Program-made: the position numbers and the translations under genes
Part shown: positions 57,476-64,000 of the stretch, piece after piece
How the letters are laid out: each line of letters opens with the position of its first letter
How positions within the stretch are numbered: position 1 is the stretch's first letter
Assembly (NCBI GenBank): GCA_029237695.1
Contig: CM055272.1
Coordinates: 29,026,791-29,090,790 of the forward strand
Source of the DNA: Conchocele bisecta
Taxonomy: Eukaryota; Mollusca; Bivalvia; Lucinida; Thyasiridae
Direction of reading: 5' to 3'
DNA: 64,000 bases
The notes under the pieces: generated by a model
Database searches by the model: none
What the model saw: the letters and a program-made list of their open reading frames with translations, nothing else
What the model was told of the DNA's origin: nothing

Positions 57476-58050
57476 TAGAAATGTGGCCTGTCGACACACG
57501 AATGCCCCCGCTGGCAGCCAAAGAAAACGAGGCACATTTGAAAACACAGAGAGCCAGAGAACGTGGATTTGTCACAGCATGAAAGCAGACCATCAGAGCA
57601 ATGGGTGTGAAATGTCAAGCAGATCCATAAACGGAAACGTACATTATAAGACACTTGTAAACCAGAGTTTCGAATGCACCAAGTATGTGACCTTGACTGT
57701 GGGCTTAGCGTGGGCGGTAGATGACCACAGGGCATGGATCGTGGATTCCACACAGGGCGGTAGAGGACCATTAAATCGATGCGTGTTTGAAATATCAAGC
57801 AGATACATGCAAGGAAATTATAAGACATTTACCCGAGCGTTAAGGTTTTGAATGCACCAAGTATGTGACCTTGAACCCTGGGCTTAGCGGGGGCGAGGAT
57901 TTGTCGCAGTGCGGTAGAGGACCAATAGAGCAATGCGTGTGTGAGAACTTGTAAGACATTTACCCAAGCGTTACAGTTTCTGGGCGGACAGACGGAGTTA
58001 CGGACGCCGGTAACACTATATGCCCCCCTCACCATTCCGTGGCGGGGGCA
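57476..58050 (-). mobile_element. pearl-like element, ATGCCCCC type, - strand
   Basis: On the - strand it starts 'tatgccccc(gccacggaatgg)' at 58050, has no long GTCC run, contains about three units of ~165 bp with TCAAGGTCA, and ends 'ggcctgtcgacac'-type hairpin sequence then CTAG (57474-57477 on the - strand reading 'atttCTAGTT'). Confidence 0.72.
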
Positions 58051-58684
58051 TAACAACAGCAGACAACAATTTTTGTTTCCACTTTCTCAGGGTTAACCAG
58101 AGTCCATTGAGCATAACATTAATTTAGAGTCGATACATGTATTGGAAATTATAATATGATCATGTAAAATTCAATCGGCACTTAAAGTACCGATCTAAAA
58201 ACATTAAGTATATAATGGTGTCACTATTCCACCAGTTCTAAAAATTACGAGTACCTGCTATACAGATACATATTTCTCATAACTAGTGATCTAATTATGT
58301 TATACATGTAAGTGGATAATATAAACATAAGTAATTATGTATCCGTATATATCATGTAGAATACCAACTAACACATGCTACTTCCATATGACTACACTGT
58401 GAATGGACGATTTCACACTGCAAACACAGGGACATATTGTAGTTGCTGTGGTTGCAGCCTGCAATCGCCGAATTCACTCACTGTTTGATAATCCGGGCAC
58501 TTTCGCCACGCCACAATCTGTGGCTAACATCCAGATAAATAAGTTGAGATCTGCATTAATGAAATTTCCATTTGCCCAAACGAAACAATATATTAATGAA
58601 CTCTTTTACCCCTAAGTAGCTGGAATGGATTTTGATATATTACTTTTTCAACCAATCCAATCGTCACAAAACGATTTTTAGACT
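57700..58684 (+). repeat. ~980-bp duplicated segment, copy 1
   Basis: Nearly identical to 61480-62452, including the right part of the pearl-like element, about 350 bp of A+T-rich sequence, and a short open frame. Copy 1 and copy 2 differ by small indels. Confidence 0.85.
58403..58615 (+). CDS. short duplicated open frame, unknown
   Basis: A 70-codon frame with protein-like composition (pieces: GHIVVAVVAACNRRIHSLF, FATPQSVANIQINKLRSALM). It is repeated at 62176-62364, where an indel changes the last residues. No motif or family recognised. It could be a fragment of a larger transposon protein or chance. Confidence 0.2.
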   Translation: MDDFTLQTQGHIVVAVVAACNRRIHSLFDNPGTFATPQSVANIQINKLRSALMKFPFAQTKQYINELFYP

Positions 58685-58689
58685 AATCC

Positions 58690-59560
58690 ATTTATGAGAA
58701 GGCTGTGTTTTTGTTCCCAAAAATATGGAAATTACTTGCGGGGAGTGTGGATCCTGATGAGACGGCTCGTCACGAGCCGGCTCATCTGGATCTACACATT
58801 TTGCCAATACCACAATTCAGGTATATGGTGTTGAAATGGTTACACATGTTATTGGCGTTCCCACGTGCTTTCGAATTTCGCTTTCAACGTGAGGGTGTTA
58901 ACAACAGGATAAACAATCAACAACCAACCCTGGTTTCTTTCTCCTAACTTATGGAGATGGAATACCGTTGGGTTATGTTAGTATACCCACTAACAAATAT
59001 ATTGTAAATATTTGCTGCATCAGTCTGCTAGAGTTCAATGGTTATTTATCTCAAATTCTGATATCCATATCTAGAAATGTTACAATTGGTGAACTTATTT
59101 TATTCACAGAGTTTGCTGCATTCTTTTAAAAACAAATCGATATGAAAAATAGAATGTAAGAACAACTCTAACTATATATCTTTATCAACCACATTATGAA
59201 GTTTCTCCCGCCCATTTTACCAGTCATATATTTTTCTTTAATATCTTTCTCAAAATATATGTACTTCATTTCTCTTATTACCATAATTATATCACATTAC
59301 CATAATTATATCAAGATGCTTAATACAACAAAATATGAATATCATCATTTGCAATGCAATGCATACCACCTTTGAATTATAGCAGACACGCCTTTTTGCC
59401 AAGCTTACATCATGCTTATGTACTCCTATACCGCATGTTGCGGTATGAGATCTTGAAAAAATAAAGATATGTTCTGTTCTGTTCTGTTCTATAATGTATA
59501 ATCATTTAGTACAGACCAAATGTTGTTCATAATACAGTAAACACAACTGCCCATGGTTTT
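58690..59560. other. no gene; palindrome and simple repeats
   Basis: A palindrome at 58746-58796 ('ggatcctgatgag' plus 'acggctcgt' against 'acgagccggctcatctgg') is also found in 63511-63562. (gttct)n lies at 59470-59490. Otherwise A+T-rich. Confidence 0.5.
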
Positions 59561-59565
59561 ATTGT

Positions 59566-59711
59566 CGAGCCCGCTTGCGGAAAGCGAGACATAGTGATCA
59601 CAATGACGTCCGGGTGTCCGTGCGTCCGTGCGTCCATAATCTGCGTTAAAGTTTTTAAAAATACCATCAAATGCTTCGGCGGGCTCGACATGCAGGCCGC
59701 GGCCATCTGGT
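59566..59711 (+). mobile_element. minimal rolling-circle-like element (CGAGCCCGC type)
   Basis: Only ~146 bp: 'cgagcccgcttgcggaaagc', 'tgacgtccgggtgtccgtgc' (GTCC-like), a short body without core repeats, the inverted 'gcgggctcg', hairpin 'aggccgcggcc' and terminal CTGGTT. It shows the shared architecture without the tandem core. A - strand relative's 5' end is at about 3215-3285. Confidence 0.7.
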
Positions 59712-59899
59712 TACTTATATTTACATTGCGTTTTCGGAGTTTCAAAAATGTAAGTAACCAAATACGGTGTTAAAATTATGAATCTTACTGCTTTACGTCA
59801 TTTTGTCGCATTCATAGAACAGCGATGTTGCCGCAATTTACTTGGATATAAATGCAATACATTGAATGGGCATTTCCATTATGAGTTTAAGGACACTGT

Positions 59900-60440
59900 T
59901 TGTTTGTTTATTGGTGTTTAACGGCCTATCAACAGCTAAGGTCATTTAAGGCCGGGCCAACGGGTTCAATCCCGTATTTAACCTGCTGCATTGCGGGGAA
60001 AATTCCAAAATCAGAACGGAATATTTACATCGAGAACAAATATATTCAGCCCTGAAATTAGAATAACCGGACCTGGTGCCAGGTCCATACCGCACCAAAG
60101 TCACTTGGCCCCTTCCCCTATTAAAAAGTAATACTCTTATAAGAGGTATAACCAGATTCAACTGTCACATACAAAATGCCAAAGACGTATGTGAGGGCCA
60201 AACCAGTGCCCGGTTGTTCAAAACACCAGTTAGCTTAACGGACTGTTAAATCTTTAACGGACTGTTAAATCCTTAACTGAATGGTTAAAATCTCTGTTAA
60301 ACCATTCAGTTAAGGATTTAACAGTCTGTTAAGCTAACGGATGTTTTGAGCAACCGGGCCCAGGTCTCCAGTCGGGATTCCAGTAAGGATGAACCCCGAT
60401 CGTTAAATTACCCATCGCTTGCTGCCACCTGCCACCCACT
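59900..60440 (-). mobile_element. SINE family A copy, split by a MITE
   Basis: Tail 'gtttgtttattggtgttta' to 'gagggccaaaccag', then the MITE at 60207-60360, then 'caggtctccagtcgggattc' to the 'ccacccac' head. Confidence 0.8.
60207..60360. mobile_element. palindromic MITE, 'gcccggttgttcaaaaca' ends
   Basis: Arms 'gcccggttgttcaaaaca' and complement, with inner 'ttagcttaacggactgttaa' and its complement and a two-fold 'cttaacggactgttaaatc'. It is flanked by CAG on both sides (a 3-bp duplication), splitting a SINE. Confidence 0.85.
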
Positions 60441-60835
60441 TAAGGACACTGTAAATATTGGTGAATGAATGAGTATTTTGCCAGAAAATGTCATATCTAC
60501 AGAATATACAAAACTATCTGATTTAATCCTATAAAGAACATTTTGTCTTTACTTAGTGGGCACGTACCTTTAACTTGAGATCAATTCAATCAGATGAAAA
60601 TTTAATTTAGATGAAATATTGAAAATTATAATACATGTATTATGAACATATCAATTTTAATCAGCACTTAACTCTTTGAATGCTGGGAAACGTGTGGGCT
60701 ATAAATAGTTAAAAAATAGCGGACAAAAATCATCATATTTTCTTTTATTTCTCTTTGTAATATCATGAATATGTTTTGGAATTTCAGGACTCAATTCTAA
60801 GGAAATTCCAAGACATATTTACAGAGAGAAATAAA

Positions 60836-61192
60836 CAAGAGGGCCCTAATTCGCTCACCTGACTCCATGAACACCAGAGGAGAATGTGACATTGAGTTCA
60901 AGTGTTTTAAAAAAATTGTGCTAATTTTAGATGGCGGTCATCTTGGATTAAGCGATGACTCTCATTTTACCAAATCTGAAAATGCTTCAGCCAAGGATCT
61001 GAACTTCCTATGAAGTTTGGCCAGCATCGGCCATGTGGTTCCTGAGAAAAAGACATTCCAAATCTTGAATAAATCAACCTTTTGGTGGCCATCATGGATG
61101 ACATAATCATCCGATTCCGACACATATTTCACCAGAGCAATCGCCTCATCGATACCTTCAATTTGATATATGACATGAGCATATTCGGTCAA
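60836..61192 (-). mobile_element. AGCTCACC-type element, 5'-truncated, - strand
   Basis: 'aacaagagggccctaattcg' and 'ctcacct' at the left are the complement of the family's 3' end. The body with 'gcggtcatcttggatta' continues into the duplicated block at 61193. Confidence 0.7.
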
Positions 61193-62452
61193 AAATAAAA
61201 TTTGACCCCAATTTGACCCCACGGGCCACGCCCATTTTTGACCACGGGGTCACCATTTTCACAACTTTGAAAGAGCATTGTAAATCGATCATTCCTACCA
61301 CGTTTAGTATGTTGAAACAGTGCAGTAAAATACAGTCGGCAATAAAGTACCGATCCCAGAAATGTTTTCATTTTTAACCCGAAATCTATTCCATTGAACA
61401 TACACGTTTAATTTAGATGAATTATTGAAAATTAAAGGTACATGCCCACACAGGAGGCATAAACTGTTCTTTATAGGCTTAGCATGGGCGGTAGATGACC
61501 ACAGGGCGTGGATCGTGGATTACCACAGGGCGGTAGAGGACCATTAAATCAATGCGTGTTTGAAATATCAAGCATATCCATGCAAGGAAATTATAAGACA
61601 TTTACCCGAGCGTTAAGGTTTTGAATGCACCAAGTATGTGACCTTGAACCCTGGGCTTAGCGGGGGCGGCGATTTGTCACAGTGCGGTAGAGGACCATTA
61701 GAGCAATGCGTGTGTGAGAACTTGTAAGACATTTACCAAAGCGTTACAGTTTCTGGGCGGAAAGACGGAGTTACGGACGCCGGTAACACTATATGCCCCC
61801 TTACCATTCCGTGGCGGGGGCATAACAACAGCAGACAACACTTTTTGTTTCCACTTTCTCCGGGTTAACCAGTCCATTGAGCATAACATTAATTTAGAGT
61901 AAATACATGTATTGGAAATTATAATATTATGATCATGTAAAATTCAATCGACACTTAAAGTACCGATCTAAAAACATTAAGTATATAATGGTGTCACTAT
62001 TCCACCAGTTCTAAAAATTACGAGTACCCGCTATACAGATACATATTTCTCGTAACTAGTGATCTAATTATGTTATACATGTAAGTGGATAATATAAACA
62101 TAAGTAATTATGTATCCGTATATATCATGTAGAATAACAACGAACACATGCTACTTCCATATGACTACACTGTGAATGGACGATTTCACACTGCAAACAC
62201 AGGGACATATTGTAGTTGCTGTGGTTGCAGCATGCAATCGCCGAATTCACTCACTGTTTGATAATCCGGGCACTTTCGCCACGCCACAATCTGTGGCTAA
62301 CATCCAGATAAATAAGTTGAGATCTGCATTAATGAAATTTCCAGCAAACGAAACAATATATTAATGAACTCTTTTACCCCTAAGTAGCTGGAATGGATTT
62401 TGATATATTACTTTTTCAACCAATCCAATCGTCACAAAACGATTTTCAGACT
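61193..62452 (-). repeat. tandemly duplicated block, unit 1
   Basis: Composed of an AGCTCACC-element fragment (61193-61300), unclassified sequence ending 'gaaatctattccattga' (61383-61399), 'acatacacgtttaattta', then the ~970-bp segment shared with 57700-58684. The block starts again at 62453. Confidence 0.8.
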
Positions 62453-63285
62453 AAATAAAATTTGACCCCAATTTGACCCCACGGGCCACGCCCATTTTTG
62501 ACCCCGGGGTCACCATTTTCACAACTTTGAAAGAGCATTGTAAATCGATCATTCCTACCACGTTTAGTATGTTGAAACAGTGCAGTAAAATACAGTCGGC
62601 AATAAAGTACCGATCCCAGAAATGTTTTCATTTTTAACCCGAAATCTATTCCATTGAGTGAGTGAGTGAATAGGGTTTAACGTCCGCTTTTCTGACATAG
62701 AGGTACAAGCCTCAGGGAGTCTACACGCAGACGGGTCAACGGGGTCGAGTCCCGTATCCACCTGTCCAAGGGGGGTAAATCCCAACTTCAGAACTCAATA
62801 TTTACAATCAAAATATATATTCAGTCCTGAAATTAGAACAACCTGATCTGGTGCCAGGCCCTCGCCACACCAGCATCATTTATCCCATCCCCTAAAAGTA
62901 ATAGGATTAGCACTAATCTTACTTTTATATATGGGGCATAGCCCGACTCAACTCTCACATACAAGAAAGCCAAAAATGTACATGAGGGCCAAATCCGGTA
63001 TAGTGGGTTCCGGAAAGTATGAACCCAATCGTTAAGCCAGTTTAGTCGCCTTTTACGACAAGCAATGGCTACTGCAGCACTATTCTCAGGATCAGTTGAT
63101 CTCGCCCCGGTGCCTGCACGGGGCCTATTCCATTGAACATACACGTTTAATTTAGATGAATTATTATTAAAGGTACATGCCCACACAGGAGGCATAAACT
63201 GTTCTTTATAGGAATTAAATAAGTGTATAATTGTGTCACTATTCCACCAGTTGTAAAAATTACAAGTGCCCGCTATACAGATATA
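62453..63285 (-). repeat. tandemly duplicated block, unit 2 (with SINE)
   Basis: Repeats 61193-61478 (interrupted by the SINE at 62658-63126) and then a shortened part of the next segment ('gtgtcactattccaccagtt'). Confidence 0.75.
62658..63126 (-). mobile_element. SINE family B, full length, 10-bp target duplication
   Basis: About 469 bp. On the - strand it starts with 'ccccgtgcaggcaccgggg', includes 'ccattgcttgtcgtaaaagg' and 'ctggtgtggcgagggcctgg', and ends 'gggtttaacgtccgc'-complement with (tcac)n. 'attccattga' lies at 62648-62657 and 63127-63136. The empty site is present at 61390-61399. The 'agtcgccttttacgacaagc' stretch is, to my knowledge, a feature of widespread mollusc SINE/LINE tails. 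Confidence 0.92.
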
Positions 63286-63510
63286 ATCATTTAGTGATAT
63301 TTATTTTACTGATAGTTACTCGTGGTTGTATCAGGCTATTTTCATATGCTAATGAGGCATAATATTTTTTAGGTATGTATACTTATTAAATGCGTCACCT
63401 GAACAGACTAGATTACCTTTAATGTATTATTAACTTTGAACGGTAATATGTTAACAGATGATTGTTACTTTCAAGACTACATACCTCTTTATCAGTGTTT
63501 GAAAACAGTG

Positions 63511-63970
63511 TAGATCCAGATGAGCCAGTTTGTAATGAGCAGTCTCATCAGGATCCACACTTTTTTGCGAATAATTTCCAATTTATTTTTAGATAACAAG
63601 AATTCCGCGGAATCAAATGTCTCGCCTTGTTCCGCCTTGACCTTGACCCTGGGGCATTGACCTTGGGGCCCCGAGAATAGTCCTATATTCATCTATATAT
63701 CATAGTAAAGGTATGCATAAAGTTTGATGACTAGCTGATAAGGTGTTGAAGTAATGACCGTAACACGAAAACTTAACATTGAATGATGACGCTGCCGCTG
63801 ACGCCGCCTCCGCCGACGACTCCGGAAAAGCAAAACCTATGTCTCGCTTTCCGCTTTCGCGGGCGAGACAAAAATACACCACCTTCTCATAAATGGACTT
63901 ATCTGAAGATAATTTTGTGACGATTGAATTGGTCCTGAAATACACAGATCATAGTATATTCCGGTTATTT
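63511..63970. mobile_element. MITE-like repeat interrupted by a rolling-circle-like element
   Basis: 'agatccagatgagccag' to 'gcagtctcatcaggatcc', then 'cttttttgcgaataatttcc', resumes after 63876 with 'acaccaccttctcataaat' and 'attttgtgacgattgaattgg'. The same sequence is found near 58640-58790 and 40440-40600. Confidence 0.6.
63598..63876 (-). mobile_element. GTCTCGCC-type rolling-circle-like element, - strand
   Basis: On the - strand: 'gtctcgcccgcgaaagcgg' plus 'aaagcgagac' (5' palindrome), a GGCGGCGTC tract, a short body, inverted 'ggcgagac', hairpin 'gattccgcggaatt' and CTTGTT. The same 3' end occurs on the + strand at 17180-17216 and 42570-42605 inside the two Helitron-like elements. Confidence 0.75.
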
Positions 63971-64000
63971 AGGGTTGAATAAAAAAAATATTATAATGTA

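Overview
This is eukaryotic, repeat-saturated DNA. I infer a bivalve mollusc. The inference rests on pearl-type elements (a GTCC microsatellite followed by tandem ~135-170 bp core units, a structure described from oysters, mussels and clams), on SINEs with a 'taaacaaacaaac' tail and a 'gtttaacggcctatcaacagc' end, and on host exons separated by canonical GT-AG introns packed with small transposons. There is no bacterial operon structure, no rRNA and no convincing free-standing tRNA gene.

Host coding content is small. On the + strand, exons at 30245-30356, 33909-34148, 34847-35021 and probably 36059-36114 join in compatible phases and resemble the distal half of an EXD2-like 3'-5' exonuclease: the end of the DEDDy nuclease domain with its YxxxD motif, then the linker region. 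Three further phase-1-compatible exons (38383-38511, 38726-38809, 44244-44347, ending in TGA) form a 3' gene end that I do not recognise. They could belong to the same gene or to a neighbour. A degraded coding stretch of unknown identity lies on the - strand at 9185-9510.

Almost everything else is mobile or tandem DNA. Layout: 0.6-2.7 kb, 72-bp satellite; 3-4 kb, SINE copies and purine-rich repeats; 4.28-5.86 kb, Tc1-like transposon with intact terminal inverted repeats (TIRs) and a frameshifted transposase; 6.1-7.3 kb, TIR element holding a perfect foldback; 9.96-11.27 kb, 25-bp minisatellite; 12.1-19.65 kb, DIRS-like retroelement (- strand) interrupted by a tRNA-derived SINE in its reverse transcriptase and by a 5.2-kb Helitron-like element in its gag; 20.1-21.2 kb, 51-bp array; 21.6-22.2 kb, ~52-bp array; 22.55-26.3 kb, pearl-like element split by a 2.6-kb Harbinger element; 27.5-29.0 and 31.9-32.8 kb, more pearl-like elements; 30.8-31.5 kb, TIR element; 34.1-38.7 kb, MITE-filled introns; 38.96-40.35 kb, nested pearl-like elements; 40.86-44.07 kb, second Helitron-like copy; 46.3-51.1 kb, very large nested pearl-like composite; 51.3-52.7 kb, long MITE relative; 57.5-63.3 kb, local duplications with SINE and MITE insertions.

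The most coherent unusual signal is a set of non-autonomous elements that look superficially unrelated but share one architecture: a 5' terminal palindrome, GTCC-type microsatellite, core tandem repeats carrying TCAAGGTCA, an inverted copy of the 5' end near the 3' end, a small hairpin, and a terminal CTNGTT (CTTGTT, CTAGTT or CTGGTT). Filled and empty sites within the window show insertion without target duplication, as expected of rolling-circle (Helitron/Helentron) transposition. No Rep/helicase gene is present, so any mobility would depend on a source elsewhere. All statements come from reading by eye; no alignment or database search was run.
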